NCBI GenBank assembly: GCA_949751835.1 | Contig: CATKHK010000107.1 | Coordinates: forward strand, 62,001 to 126,000 | Length of the DNA stretch: 64,000 bases | Source: Blepharisma japonicum | Taxonomy: Eukaryota > Ciliophora > Heterotrichea > Heterotrichida > Blepharismidae | Direction of reading: 5' to 3' | Shown: positions 22,759 through 34,883 of the stretch, piece after piece | Layout: each line of letters starts with the position of its first letter | Numbering within the stretch: position 1 is the stretch's first letter | Translations under genes and position numbers: made by a program | Notes under the pieces: generated by a model | What the model was told of the DNA's origin: nothing | The model's database searches: none | What the model saw: only the letters and a program-made list of their open reading frames with translations

Positions 22759-23856
22759 ATGCAACAAGAAGAAAAAGAACAAAAAGGAAGCAAAAGCTGC
22801 TGTTTATACATTATCACACTATTGGGTAACTGCTGTATATGGATATATGATAAAGTAGCTAGATGCTGCAGATGTATATATGATGTAATCGCATGATGTT
22901 GCAGAGTGATGTGATATTTCCTATCATGCCAACTATGCTGCAAAAAAAAGAAGCAGAAAAATTCTGATAGCGATGAACAAGGAGAAAATCCAAACTATTA
23001 CAGCCAAGAAGAAATCATAAGATACTCCACAAAAGCAAATTATCCCAGAAAATTAGGTATTCCAAATTATGGAAACACTTGCTATTTGAATTCAGTTCTA
23101 CAAATTTTAGCAAGCACTCCAGGATTTTCTAACTGCTTAAATCCAAATTCTGAGCTTTCAGGAACTCTGTTGGGCATTATCAATATGATAAATAGAAACT
23201 CAGAAGCTAATTTTAAGCCGAAAATTGATAACTTTTTACAAATCATCTATCAAACATATTCAAACGTATTTTTTATATAGTTTACTTTAGGCAGACAAAA
23301 TGACAGTAAAGAGATATTTACAATTATAATCGATAAATGTGCAGAAATTAATAAAGGTCTAAAGGAATTATTTTTTATTAGGAAAGATAAAAATTTTATT
23401 TGCGGAAAAGGGCATAAAGAAGAAAAACTAGAGGAGGATACATTTTTAGTAGTCCCAGGAAGATTCGATAGGGATATTAGTGACTTTATAAATATTTCAG
23501 AAGAAAGAAGCGACTTTATTGGTGACAATAAGCTGTACTGCAATACTTGTGATGCATTGAAGGACACTCACGTTTATACAGAATATAAGCTTCCGAAGAT
23601 TTTAGCTGTTTATTTTTCTAGTGAAAACCCAAGGAAAAGGAATATTAAGGACACTGAGAAATTTAAAGGTGAAGTATATGAACTTTATGGGGTGATTTGT
23701 TTTTATCTGTCATACAGGCATTATGTAGCTTATACATTAGATGGTGAAATATGGAGGGAGTATAATGATATGTCGGTCTCTGATAAGAAGCCTGATTATA
23801 ATTATATCTACATGGCATTTTATAGGCATGCAGTGAAATTAGAGATGATTAAATAA
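22759..23856 (+). CDS. USP-G: ubiquitin-specific protease, very Cys-rich anchor
   Basis: 360 residues; two TGA codons as Trp; 15-nt intron at 23266-23280 (GTATTTTTTATATAG). Residues 13-65 hold about 16 Cys with hydrophobic segments, then KKKKQKNSDSDE, a likely palmitoylated membrane anchor. Catalytic features: GNTCYLN, GRQNDSKEI, SYRHYVAYT, YND; zinc ribbon CGKGH and CNTC. The start MQQEEKEQ is shared with D, E and F; an in-frame ATG at 22744 would add five residues. E2-2 follows 730 bp downstream on the same strand. Confidence 0.87.
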
Positions 23857-24586
23857 ACATATTATCAGTATTATGTAATATTAATAAGTTTTTTGAGATT
23901 TTCGATAATTATTAGCACTAAAAGGCTATAAGCATATTCTTTTACACTTTTTCATCTAGATAGCAATAATCGTGTTTTTAAGAGTATGCCAGCTTATTTT
24001 TGAATTTTTTATTCAGATTGGTGGGAAATGGTTATTAAATTTAAGTTAAAATTCAGTGGAAAACTTTTACATTCCTTTAAAAATACTCAAATAAATCCTT
24101 AAAATCTACTTATTGAAACTGATATATTATATAATATTTATCAAAATAAGGAGGATCGAACTGATTCTGTATCTCTGGAAATAAAGGAAAAGCATAGAAA
24201 AATAAATGTCTTTAAATTTTTTTATTTGAGTCACAATAAGCTAAAAGGTAAAGGTTGTTTTTCAGTCTTAATTTTATTTCTCAAGAAATTAACCTTTAGA
24301 TTATCGATTTAAACTGCCAAATTTCTAAATAGCTTTTTGGCATGCTACTTCCAAATTTTAAGGCTAAGGCTGACATATAAACATAAAATAAACTATTCAA
24401 TCTTATTAGAGTCGATAGTTAATCTATATTCAAGCAATTAAAATCAATTAAGGCATTTAAAAAAATTTATCAGATATATTTTTGCCAGCACAATAGTTCT
24501 GTATATTTATGATTTCTATTTAGAAATAAATATGCCAATCTTTCATAATATGAAAAGATGAAAATTATAGAATCGTTATAATTAAA
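23857..24586. other. Intergenic between USP-G and E2-2
   Basis: No gene. The sequence is shared with 8853-9590 and, from about 24050, with 38330-38966, the upstream regions of E2-1 and E2-3. Conservation over some 500 bp suggests recent duplication rather than selection. Confidence 0.5.
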
Positions 24587-25042
24587 ATGGATAGTGCAAC
24601 TGAAAGACTTATAAGAGACTTAAATGAAATTAGATCTGATCCTTTGCCTTATGCATCAGTTGATATCGATGGAAATAATTTCAGGACTTGGAAAGGATTT
24701 CTCAATGGTCCACCTGGAACTCCATACGAAGGAGGATTTTTCGAATTTCAGCTAAATTTCCCCTCTAATTACCCAGGCAGCCCTCCACAGTGCAAATTTA
24801 TTACTGATATTTTTCACCCAAATGTTTCACCGATCACTGGAAATGTTTGCTTGCCAATTTTTAGTGATGGATGAAATAGTCGATATACTCCAAAGATTAT
24901 TATAAGCTACATAATTGCTTTATTAAATGCCCCAAATGCAGCAGGTGGATACATCTGTAAAGCAACAACTGTCCTTCGAGAAAGCTCCACTCGATTTCGA
25001 GAGATGGCAAGAGAACATACAAATAAGCACGCTATGGGATAG
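24587..25042 (+). CDS. E2-2: ubiquitin-conjugating enzyme
   Basis: 151 residues, one exon. The same protein as E2-1 over most of its length, with catalytic Cys88 in GNVCLPIF and Trp96 from TGA. It is four residues shorter than E2-1 in the loop after the Cys (IFSDGW). HPN motif and FPSNYPGSPPQCKF are intact. Differences cluster around the active-site loop and the last 50 residues, where E1 and E3 contacts or target choice can change. Confidence 0.92.
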
Positions 25043-25235
25043 ATTTATAAGTTTAATTTATTCATATGAATTTAAATATGCGAGAGATTTATAGAAATTA
25101 AAATACAGAGTCTATAAATGGAAAACTATTTACTAGTTATAAAAGTTACTACAAAGCTTAGAGTTATGAGAAATAAGCTGATGATATATAAAAGACCTTA
25201 AATCCATAAAGCCACTAAAATAAGCTTATTTTGGA

Positions 25236-25378
25236 TGCAGCTGATCTATATTGTTAAGTTTTTATATTGATATTATCTGTCATATTGGAACAAGTCATTC
25301 TGATGGCTATTTGCTTGATGGTAACCTTTGTGGAGAATCCAAATTTCAGAAATACTTATACACCCTCCCATTAAAATA
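25236..25378 (+). pseudogene. Relic of a USP C-terminus downstream of E2-2
   Basis: Counterpart of 10213-10356. CHIGTSHSDGYLLDGN in one frame and ENPNFRNTYTPSH in another; the terminal FY is lost. Confidence 0.55.
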
Positions 25379-25405
25379 AAAATTAAGTTTTAATCACAAT
25401 TGTAA

Positions 25406-25549
25406 ATGAAAGTCGCTATTTATACTTATTTACAAGGAAATTTTTGGTTTCTTGAAGATCCTGATTGAAAAGAAGAAATCGGCTATGAATTGATAGAAGT
25501 ATGAGAGCCCTTGTATGAGACTGAAGTCAGTTCTGATTATCATAACTAG
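25406..25549 (+). CDS. Conserved 47-residue ORF after E2-2, unknown
   Basis: The same length as the copy at 10388; here it begins MKVAIYTYLQGNFWF and then LEDPDWKEEIGYELIEVWEP, with TGA as Trp. Acidic C-terminal half. Function unknown. Confidence 0.4.
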
Positions 25550-25789
25550 ATTTTTTATCTGCTTTAGCAAAAACTGAATTGTTTTTCAATAAAAGTCTCA
25601 GAGCCCAGAATTATAAAATCAATCTTAATATAAACATAAATTTTGCTTGCATAATTAATTTTGTTGTCGTAGTAGTTGATGAAATTGTGAATAAGCATAT
25701 TGAAATTATAAGCATAAGCTTAAATAATTGTAATTAAAGCTATTACATCTTATTAAAATTTCAATCTAGTGTTAAATCTATATATTTCA

Positions 25790-25875
25790 TAGTAAAAAGG
25801 TGCCCAACAGACTCCTATAAGGATGTCTGGTTGTGCACAATAGTTTCAGGGACCCTCGCCTCCAAACCTCTATAT
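25790..25875. repeat. GC-richer conserved block closing the E2 cassette, copy 2
   Basis: Matches 10762-10840 and 40168-40250; here the core is CAACAGACTCCTATAAGGAT, then a GTGCACAATAG run and CAGGGACCC. Confidence 0.5.
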
Positions 25876-26057
25876 GTAATTATTGATAATTAAAATGATA
25901 TTTATTTTTTATAAATTTGTGACTAATAAGAAAATCTAATTTAACTTTTTCTAAAAGAAATTAAGATTTGCATTTCAATATCTCGGGGTGAGCAAATTAC
26001 TATACTCTTGAAGCCAGATTTATTTTCCTATATTTATATAAAAATATTATAACACTA

Positions 26058-27372
26058 TTTACAAACAATGATTATTATTTCCACTTTTGATCTAAATTGG
26101 CCTCATGAATTAACAAATTTTTTTTACATCCAAGCAAGCATTGATTATATTGGAGTCCAATTATTTTCTTTAGATGGCTTTTTACAATCATCGGAATTTT
26201 GCTAATTAGTTTTTATTTCTATAAATAGGATAGGATAATTCTTAAAGGCTATTAAATCAGCTAAAATATCAAAGTCAGGCTCTTTCAAAAGAAAATATGC
26301 ACGCTCTATATTTATTGTAGAATCCCATTTTAATTATCCAATCCTCAGAGTCAAAAGCTAAGATCTATTATAATAGAATTTTAATCACAAGCATGACCCC
26401 GCTTTTCATTATAATCACTTGCTTATTATTTTTATCGGCAATTTATATAGCCTGCAGGGGCAATTGCTCACTATGGATAGGAATTTGAGGCTTAGCTGGT
26501 GTAGTTGATTAGGCCTAAAGACTATAAAAAACCAATCCACGAATTTGCAAGTTCGCTTACTGTTTAAATTTTTAAATAATGAATTGATTTGGGAACTCTC
26601 ACTGAACCTATTCCTTGAACTGAGCCTCCAACTGGTAATCTTCAAGGAGCAATAAGACCTCAAAAGACTATAAACTTCAAAAGAGAAAACTAAAAGAAAA
26701 TGAAAAAATGATTATATATCAGCATGCATAGCTTTTCTGTTTTTAATTTACCCAAGCATTATAATACAATGTTTAATATTTTTCGTTGTAAAGAAATTAA
26801 TCCAGGAGAATTCTGACTTAATAATGATCTTGGGATTCGATTCTGGGATCGTGATCATTTACTCTATGTATTATTACTAGCTTTACCGACAATAAGTATA
26901 TGGGCTATAACAGTTCCAATATTTTCTATTATGAACTTGGTTAAGAGCAGTGCAGAGTTGGAGGCAATACAAATTAAATTGAGATTTGGATTTTTTATAA
27001 ATGGATACAAAGACAAAGTTTATTATTGAGAGTTTGCTATAGGCTTCTCTTTTTTTGTCAATTTCTGTCAAAGTGAAGGGACTCACAGCAGTTCTCGTAA
27101 TGCCTTTTTTTTACATATTAAACTAAAAATCTACCTTATTCTTAACCTTTTGTTAATAAAGCAGAAAATTTTTCAAGAATTACTTCATTGATAGCTATTT
27201 TGGCTGGCCTTTTCTTTTTAATTGATGAATTATATACAGTAAGTTATGCTTTTATCCTAATTACTGTATTTATCTTTAATACTCTTTTTATCTTGCACAT
27301 CATAGTAGAGATTTTATCTCTATTTTTGATTACTAAAAAGATTTTAAATATTTTTTACTTCACTAGAAAGTA
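26058..27372 (+). pseudogene. C-terminal relic of a large ciliate membrane protein
   Basis: Pieces in order and in different frames: STFDLNWPHELTNFFYIQAS, then LFSLDGFLQ, then LRFGFFINGYKDKVYYWEF, then RITSLIAILAGLFFLIDELY with further hydrophobic runs to the TAG at 27372. These resemble the conserved tail of the big multi-pass surface proteins common in ciliates; I recall the family by its WP, SLDCFL-like and GYK..YYWE patterns. There are several stops and frame changes, so it is dead. Confidence 0.6.
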
Positions 27373-27850
27373 AGTATATATAATTCAAGACACCAATGCA
27401 GATAGAAATATCTCAGAGCAATAATTGAAAGCCAGCAAAGCATATACCAAGCCAATTCAGGACAAAATGAAATTTTATCATACGAGTAAGTAAATTGATA
27501 TAAATCTTTAGAATAAGATGTAAAAATAATTCAATTCAATACTTATTTTCTATGCATTAGGTTCCATTTCTTCCAAAAAATTTACTAATTTCAAAAGCAT
27601 TTAGCAATATCATTAATAACATATTTTTGTTCATAAAAAACTAAATTGGATTTTACAAAATAAAATTTCAATAATCAACTTGATAATTATATCTTCAAAC
27701 CAAACTCAGATTTTAATTTCTATTAAAAGTGATGCTTCTTCAAAAGAATTGAAAGAAAATATTCTAATTCTTACTTATAAATAAATTTATTATGCATAAT
27801 TATATAAAATATTTAAAAAATCATAAATCATAAATAATACTTTGGATAAA
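27373..27850. other. Intergenic
   Basis: AT-rich; no gene, repeat or motif that I can support. Confidence 0.5.
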
Positions 27851-28795
27851 GAAGTAAATTTTTAAATTATTTTCAGATTCTAGTTGAGTTATATTAGCTT
27901 GCAAATCAGTGATTTTAAGAATTTTCAAACGGTTTCTGTCATAAATATCATTTAATTTGTTTTTTTCTTGAGAAAGTATGAGCATTGAAGCAGATATTTT
28001 GTTCGTAGATCTTCAAGATCTAATTGCATTTCTTTTTGTTTGGTTGCTAAATATACATTTTCAGAGTTCTTTTGGTCGACCTCAAAACTAATCTTAATAC
28101 ATTCACTTAAATCTAACAGCTTTTGAAACTGCATTTGTACAAAATTTCTTTCTTTTCTTCTATCATCAATTTCACCAATTAAATTCCTAACACTACCTTG
28201 CATTTCAACAATTTTATCATTTAATTCCGCTTTATATTTTTCTAAATTTGAAATTTGAACCAACAAAGAATTCCTCATTTCACTGTCGCTTCATTCAAAT
28301 TTCTCTAAAGCTTTCTTTTCTCTATTTTTGGAGACTAGCTCTTTCCTTAAATTTTTTGAATTGGCTTTTTCATTTTCTATTGAATCTGTAGTTGTTCTTA
28401 TTAAGGTTTTCAATTCTTGATTTTTCTCGACCTTCTTTTTGAGTGCCTCTCTCTTACTCTTTAGTAACTTTTCTTTTGCAGAAACAATTTCAGAGAGCTT
28501 GAATATTTTAGATTCAAGCTCTTCAAGAGTGGAATTTTTACTTTTTAAGCTTTTTTTCGGTAAGGTTATATCTATGTGTAAAGGATTAGATTCTGATGTT
28601 AAGGTAGAAGATCGAGAATGTACGTTAATGATTCTGAAGAGGAATATGCAGTTTTAGGTGTAGTCTTTGAATCATAAAATAGCTGTGGACTCTTTGTAGA
28701 GACTTGTAAATAATTTTGAGATTTCAGATCATTCATTAAATTTCTTTTTATAAAGAAGTAAGGAATTTGAATATGAGAGACTGCGCTATCCTCCA
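27850..28795 (-). pseudogene. Frameshifted coiled-coil protein gene
   Basis: Starts MEDSAVSHIQIPYFF at 28795 and is Ser/Lys/Glu-rich. After about 60 codons the frame changes (to STLTSESNPLHIDITLPKK), and it runs as a long coiled coil with one TGA as Trp (EKFEWSDSEM). The frame changes again near 28000, where ISASMLILSQEKNKLNDIYD continues it. At least two single-base shifts make it dead unless the assembly is wrong. The start lies head-to-head with a UBL relic. Confidence 0.6.
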
Positions 28796-28799
28796 TAAT

Positions 28800-29192
28800 G
28801 GCGCTGCAATTAATTCAAATAATGACTCCCTTGAGCAGCTTAGAATTACAAATAATAGCATACTCAATGCTGTCCTATAATATCGTCTGCCCCAAGAGCT
28901 TGAAATAACGAAAACTCAGATGCTTTCCCTGATAATTGAAAATGAGGATACAGAGAGATGGACTATTATTGCAAATCCAAAATGGAAATTCCAAGAACTT
29001 TGGCTGGAAATGATTAGGAAAAGAGTGACGATCCAAAGGAATTCTATAACATATAACAATAATCGTGTGCTTACCTTGCAAATTTACCAAGACATACTCG
29101 GAAAGATGAAAATTCAAAATTTAGACATCTTGAGGATTTTCATTAATAATCCTAGAGCGGAATATAACTACTTTAGCATACCATATAATTAG
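28800..29192 (+). pseudogene. 5'-truncated tandem UBL relic
   Basis: SLEQLRITNNSILNAVL matches the end of the first UBL of UBL-6 (LQQLGITNNSVIRVV). After an in-frame TAA comes a second UBL-like part, LSLIIENEDTERWTI and FQELW. It lacks the diglycine end; the last residues are YFSIPYN. The start is missing. Confidence 0.65.
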
Positions 29193-29861
29193 CAAAAATC
29201 GGTTAATTAATTAAATCTTTTAGTGCCCTATTTATGATTCTACAAATTTAATGTTAAGATCTTATTGATTAAAAGTGCAAGATAGCCCTCAATGATTCAA
29301 AATTAGAAGCTTATAATGGCCCACTTGAGAAATGCATCAAGAATGGAAGACCCAGGCTCAATTTTCTGTATCAAATATGAAGAAATCGAAAATGCGCAAG
29401 CCTAATCAAATTCCATAAATCTTATAAGACTAAGGATAATAATGTGAAAACCCTGATATTATTTCTGCTATTTTAAGCTATATTTAATGAAACTTATAAA
29501 CTATGCTCCTTAAACTCTTAAATAATTAATTTTTAAACATTCTAAGTAATCTTAAAGAGTTATAATAAGCAAAATATATTCATTTAAAATTCTAAAATAA
29601 GCATACTGTTGATCTATTTATTGATAAAATTCTATAAAAAGGCTTGTGAGCGCTCCTTATAGATTATCTCATTAACACTAAACTTGGTAAATATATTTAA
29701 AACCTTGATGCCTGGGACTATTTCAGGCATTACCCATATATCAAAAAAATAGAATTCAAAATATAAAAAGTTAATAATTAAATTTGTAGAAATGATATAA
29801 TTTGGATATTCTAATTAATATGAAAAATTTAGATTCTATTAGATTATTATAATTTATAGAA
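29193..29861. other. Intergenic, 5' side of UBL-2
   Basis: No gene is visible. A TTTATAGAA element abuts the UBL-2 ATG. Confidence 0.5.
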
Positions 29862-30479
29862 ATGGGTGGAACAAACAGCAGTGAATCTCCTCCTTATTAT
29901 TCTACTCCTTTGCCTCCTTCTCCTCCTATTGAAACAATGATAACAGTGACCATTATCGATATTGATGGCCGTCAGCAAAACAAAAATATCAACCTTGAAT
30001 GGTCATTCTCCCTGTGGGCAAAATCTTTGTTCAAAGAATATGCCGCAACTGAAGAAAATTTAGTCTTGGAATTTAATAAGCGCAGAATAACTTATAATGA
30101 ACATAAAAGCCAAAAGCTTAAAACTTTCGGGTTTGGTTCAGAAACAAAGATCTATATTTCCCATGAGCAAAAGAGCTGCCCACTAATAACTATATTGGTA
30201 ACTGACATTGACAATAGACCTACAATAAGTGTGCGAATAAACCCTGATTCAACATATAAACAATTCTGTGAAGAACTTGAAAGAAAACATGGGATATATA
30301 AGATAAATTCTGGAGCGAGAGATCTCCTTGTCCAAAGTCAATATATAGGCTATAGCGACTCAAAAGATAAAACACTGAGGGAGCTTGGAATAAAGGACCG
30401 AGATTCAGCAACAATTCTTCCTCATACTAATGGAGGACAGTATAATTTGAAAGTAGGGTCTGTCGAGAATTTTAATTAA
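29862..30479 (+). CDS. UBL-2: N-myristoylation-type tandem ubiquitin-like precursor with diglycine
   Basis: 205 residues, no TGA. MGGTNSSES fits N-myristoylation (Gly2, Ser6); a Pro-rich linker extends to about 25. First UBL about 26-103 (VTIIDIDGRQQ, LKTFGFG). Second UBL about 107-192 with KTLRELGIKDRDSATILP, ending in NGG. Exactly 15 residues separate the Ile of LRELGI from the last Gly, the spacing of ubiquitin. A 13-residue tail QYNLKVGSVENFN follows. Cleavage after Gly-Gly by a USP would give a conjugatable but lipid-tethered modifier. Paralog of UBL-1, which has lost the second Gly. Confidence 0.85.
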   Translation: MGGTNSSESPPYYSTPLPPSPPIETMITVTIIDIDGRQQNKNINLEWSFSLWAKSLFKEYAATEENLVLEFNKRRITYNEHKSQKLKTFGFGSETKIYISHEQKSCPLITILVTDIDNRPTISVRINPDSTYKQFCEELERKHGIYKINSGARDLLVQSQYIGYSDSKDKTLRELGIKDRDSATILPHTNGGQYNLKVGSVENFN

Positions 30480-30683
30480 GTGTTAGGATAAGCCACTTTT
30501 ATTTTTATTTCTAAATAGGAAATATTAAATGCAGAAATTATATTAAAAATAAATTTCAAGTTTATCTATTTTTTATAATGATCATAGGCAATTTTTATAG
30601 AATCTACAAAAATATAAAGGATACCAAATAATCATTAATCTCCATATTAGTTCCTTTGTTCCAAATTGAAATAATTATAAAAT
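30480..30683. other. Intergenic
   Basis: Short 3' flank of UBL-2. The stretch from about 30595 (AATCTACAAAAATAT) resembles the leader of USP-H at 31125. Confidence 0.4.
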
Positions 30684-30914
30684 ATGACTAATCACAACTC
30701 TAAAGCTAATATTGGATTAAATTTAGAAGGCTGTCCAGCAAATCTAAAGGTTAAGGAAGTTAGGAAATTTTTGAGTCTTGGCTTATCATAAGGAAAAAAT
30801 ATAAAGATAACTTTGAATAAAAACCTTATCGAAGAGCTAGTTAGCAATCATTATATGGGGATTAATGCAATTTACAAGAATAAGTTTTGAAAAAATAAAA
30901 TAAGATGATTTTAA
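30684..30914 (+). pseudogene. Short decayed ORF with a USP-H-like leader
   Basis: MTNHNSKANIGLNLEGCPAN opens a 77-codon frame broken by one TAA, ending NKFWKNKIRWF with two TGA as Trp. The leader resembles that of USP-H, so this may be a misplaced 5' end. Family not recognised. Confidence 0.35.
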
Positions 30915-30925
30915 TTAAAACGGTG

Positions 30926-30980
30926 GCTTAAAATAATTTTTATTATTTAATAATTTGATTTGATGACAATTATTTTAAGC
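30926..30980. repeat. Inverted repeat, 13-bp arms
   Basis: GCTTAAAATAATT at 30926-30938 and its exact reverse complement at 30968-30980, with a 29-nt loop. It could form a hairpin between UBL-2 and USP-H. It may also be chance in such AT-rich DNA. 30981-31190 holds only the USP-H leader. Confidence 0.45.
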
Positions 30981-31190
30981 GCTACTTCTATAAACTAAAT
31001 AATTAATATTTGAATAGAAAAATATTTGTTTTCTCCTCTAATTAATTTTAAAATTGTCCACATTATTAAATAAAAAATTAAGACATCATTTTTGATTATA
31101 TTATAGAAATCAATTAAATATAGAATCTACAAAAATATTAAAGATGTCCAGTTATGATAATTAATCATATTAACTTCTTAATTTTAAAAT

Positions 31191-32777
31191 ATGATTCCTG
31201 ATATCTCTGAAAATAATAGCATAGAAGAGATAAATTCAAGCAGTGCTTCCGAAGGCTCAGATGTTGCCCCAATGAATTCAGATACAAGCATTAACCATAA
31301 AGAATATGCTGAGCAATCCACTATTAACCTAAAAGCAGCATTTAAGGAAATAAATGGATATAAAGACCTGCTTAAAGCTAAAAACAGCGAGGAGAAGCGC
31401 TTAGAAAAAGATCTAAAACATTGAAAGGAAACAACTGATTGTTTAAAAATTGAGAATGATGTTTTAAAAACGAAAATTCGGAAAATTGAGGTACTTAATA
31501 CTGAAATAATGGCAATTAAAAAAGCAAATAAAAAACTAGAAGATGATTTCAAAAAAAATAATGATATAGTTCTTCAGGATATTGATAACTACAAAACTAA
31601 AACAGATTTTGCAATTGAAAGCATTAAAAATTTCATAAAGGAATCATTAGAGAATAAAGATACAATTCGTGATCAAAAGATTGACGCTTTGGAAAGAAAT
31701 GTGAGCATTTTGGAGCATTCAAAAGCTAAAGAAAGTGAAAAAAATAAAAAATTAGAAGAAGAGAATGAAAAACTTCAGAAAATAATTGATGACAAAGACC
31801 AACAAATTTTGGAGTTAAATCAAAGAAATGCAGAAGATTTGGCTATGCTTGAGAGGCTCAGAGTTGATTTTAATAAATTATTTGCAGAGCATTCAAAATC
31901 TAAAGAAAATCTTACTTTATCATGCAAATATTTATTTCAAGGTATCACAAATTCTTTTGATAAACAAAAAATTAATTCTTTTTATCAAACTCCTATTGGA
32001 TTTCCAAATATAGGCCAAACTTGTTACTTAAATTCTCTCCTACATCCCTTAATTTACACCCCTGACTTTATAAGGCTTACATATCTCTCAGAAAACAGTC
32101 TCCTTCTCTCTATATCAAAAATTGCTGATAATATCCAAAATGCAGACGACTTAAATAGCTGGTACCGTTCATTTTATTTAGAATTAATGAAAATTTTTCC
32201 AAATGTAATTTTAATATAGATAAAAGCTAACCGTGAACAAGATGCAAAAGAAGTTTTATTGATGATTTTATCTCAAATAAATGAAGCTAATCAGAAAAGG
32301 CTGTTTAATATAGTAGTAAATAAAAACTACGAGTGTAGTGAAGGGCACTTATACTCTAAAACTGATACATCATTTTTCGTAATCGTCCCATATAATTCTA
32401 ATATTGAAAATACGCTTCAAGGTCTTTATGATAAACAACTATTTGATGAAATTTGATGTCAAGAATGCGAAAGCTTGATGAAGCATACCCTACATGTGAG
32501 TTCTGTTGAATTTCCTTTGTACTTGATTGCATATATGCCTAAAAGTAAAGATAATGCTCGAAGAACTAATTTTAACTATCCTCGGGTATTTAAAATCTTT
32601 GACTATTCATATTCGTTATATGCTATCATTTGCCATAGGCAAAGCTATATAAGTGGGCATTATCTGGCTTATGTGTTTATTCATGGAGTTTGGTATGAGT
32701 GCGACGATTCCAGAATTAAAAAGCAAAACCCTGATTACAAGGCTGCTTATCTTCTATTTTACCAAAAAAATAAGTAA
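31191..32777 (+). CDS. USP-H: coiled-coil ubiquitin-specific protease
   Basis: 523 residues; two TGA as Trp (near 31422 and 32454); 15-nt intron at 32205-32219 (GTAATTTTAATATAG). Residues about 35-235 form a charged coiled coil, which suggests dimerisation or scaffolding. The catalytic domain starts at IGFPNIGQTCYLNS (Cys about 278). QQD box REQDAKEV; zinc ribbon C-x3-H with CQEC; His box ISGHYLAYV. The last triad site reads YECDDSRI, with Asp where most paralogs have YND. Relics at 12601-16635, 20500 and 40430 belong to the same subfamily. Confidence 0.87.
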
Positions 32778-33045
32778 TAGTAGATTTAATTATATCTAAT
32801 TGCTTCATAAGTATTAAAATTTAGAGAGAATTTATACCTTATTTAACCGAAAGATGCCAAAATGGTTAGAACATTTTAATAAATAAAGCTTATTCTTTAT
32901 TCAAAATGATTTTCTATTGATGATTTTAATAGACCAGGCTCACGAATTCTGCTTGGAGGATTGTTTTATATGCTAAGAACTAATAATTATTTCTAAGTAT
33001 TTATTTCAGTTTTAATAGCAAATCAAATGATCATTACCATTTTTG

Positions 33046-33058
33046 GATTCTATAAATT
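33046..33058 (+). promoter_or_regulatory. GATTCTATAAATT element upstream of USP-I
   Basis: The same 13-mer as before USP-E, F and G, ending 16 nt before the USP-I start. Confidence 0.5.
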
Positions 33059-33074
33059 TTATTTAGAATATTTT

Positions 33075-33923
33075 ATGTTTAGTTTGTATCGTTGATGCTT
33101 TGAATGAATTTGCCCTCAACGAAAGATTAAGAAGAAAAAAGGAATTCGCAATAATGGAAATACCTGCTACTTGAACTCAGTTCTACAAATTTTGGCAAGC
33201 ACACCAGAATTTTCGAATTGCTTACCAAATCTTAACTGCGACCTTTCAAGAACTCTTTTATCCATTATTAGAATGGTTAATAGAGAATTGGATGCCAATT
33301 TAAAGCGAGAAATTAACTATTTATTACGGCTTCTCTCACAAACGCATTCAAGTGTATTTTCTATATAGTTTAGCCTTGGCATTCAAAACGACAGCAAAGA
33401 GTTGTTTGCAATCATAATTGAGAAATGTGCAGAAAATAATGAGACGCTGGATAAATTATTTTTTATTAAAGTAAATAAAATATTCGAATGCGATAATAGG
33501 CATAAAGAAGAGAAAGAAGAGATATATTCATTTCTAGTAGTTCCTGATTATTTTGATCAAGATATTAATGGCTATATACAGCATTCAGAGGAAATAGTTC
33601 ATTTCAAAGGTATAAATAAAATTTTCTGCAGTAGCTGCCAAGATTTAATTGATTCTAAGGTTAAGACAGATTATCATCTTCCTCCAATTTTGGTTTTATA
33701 TTTTTCTGGCGAAAATCCTAAGAGAAGAAACATTATGGAATATGACGAATTTAAAGGTAAAAGATATAACCTGTATGGGTTAATTTGCTTCGATTCATTT
33801 TATCACCATTACATAGCTTTTACACTAGATGATGGGGTATGGAGAGAGTATAATGATAAGTTTGTGTCTGATAAAATGCCTAATTTCAATTATGCTTATA
33901 TGGCATTTTATAGGGCAAGTTAA
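33075..33923 (+). CDS. USP-I: short ubiquitin-specific protease
   Basis: 277 residues, the shortest intact USP here. MFSLYRWCFEWICPQ (two TGA as Trp) and a basic RKIKKKK replace the long anchors, and the Cys box comes at once: NNGNTCYLNS, with Cys near residue 31. 15-nt intron at 33354-33368 (GTATTTTCTATATAG). GIQNDSKEL, HHYIAFT, YND; the first zinc site is CDNRH, then CSSC. The short amphipathic, Trp/Cys-rich start may still touch membranes. Confidence 0.87.
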
Positions 33924-34883
33924 ATAATCTTTTTCAAACTTTTAAATATAAGCTCTTAAACTTCCAATAGCAAATCATTCCTTCTCAATTTCCAAACAAC
34001 TATAAGTTGTAGCACCAATTAATTTTTCTAGATAATTTTATGCTAATTAAAGTATAGTAGGCTTATCTCTCAAACATGCAATATTTTGCCAGATTTTTGA
34101 GTTTTGGAATAAAAGAATATAAAATAAGACAAAAATTCTTTATTTCCTTAGAAATTGACCATAGTATTGCAAGAGAGCAATAGATTCTTACAGATATTAT
34201 GGCTCTTAGATATATAAAGGGATTAGCCTTGGCACTTGAAATTCTTCTTTATATCTCAAAAAGCATTACATATAGAGATTCCATGATTCTGTAGATTTTG
34301 ATTGCATATGGAAGATTTCTCTACTTATAAGCACGTCCACAATTTATTCAATTAATTTAAAAAATTCTTGGATTACAAAATAATGGATAACTAAAATTTA
34401 TTATTCTGAGGAGGATTTGATTGAGAAATTTTGGACTATTAGTCATTAGGAACATTATGATATATATATTCAAATTATTTTTTAATTATCTCAGATTGCT
34501 AATTAGACAATCAAGAAAAATTTTAGTGGGCATAAGATTTGAAAAATATGCCTAATATTAAAAATTATCTCCATTTATCTTTATTCTTGCCTAATGGAAA
34601 CTAAAATAAAGATCGAAATTCAAAATCAAATTTGAATTTCCCTCATCTAATATGCTATAGTCAAATTTAATTTTCAGCCTCAATCTATAACGTTAACCAA
34701 TTATATTTAATAAGCTAATTTAAAATTTTTACTTTTCTCATTTTCAGCTTGGTATTTTTATAAAAGTTGCTTGAATTGGTAATTAAATTTACTATTTCTA
34801 AAGGTTACTCAGCTATAATTTTGCACAAATTAATAAGAGCTGTTCTTAGATGGGATTAAAAATTAATAATTAAATTTGTAGAA
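33924..34883. other. Intergenic between USP-I and UBL-3
   Basis: No intact gene. Near 34200-34300 the plus strand reads GLALALEILLYISKSITYRD, faintly like a kinase catalytic-loop helix; this is too weak to call. A TTGTAGAA element abuts the UBL-3 ATG. Confidence 0.4.

Noticed and set aside
31184-31552. Long antisense frames inside genes, such as here and at 23250-23567, 11531-11848 and 7811-8128
   Set aside because: They mirror coding strands of clear USPs and show no family motif.
34200-34300. Protein kinase relic
   Set aside because: Only one helix-like stretch resembles a catalytic loop; too weak to list as a feature.
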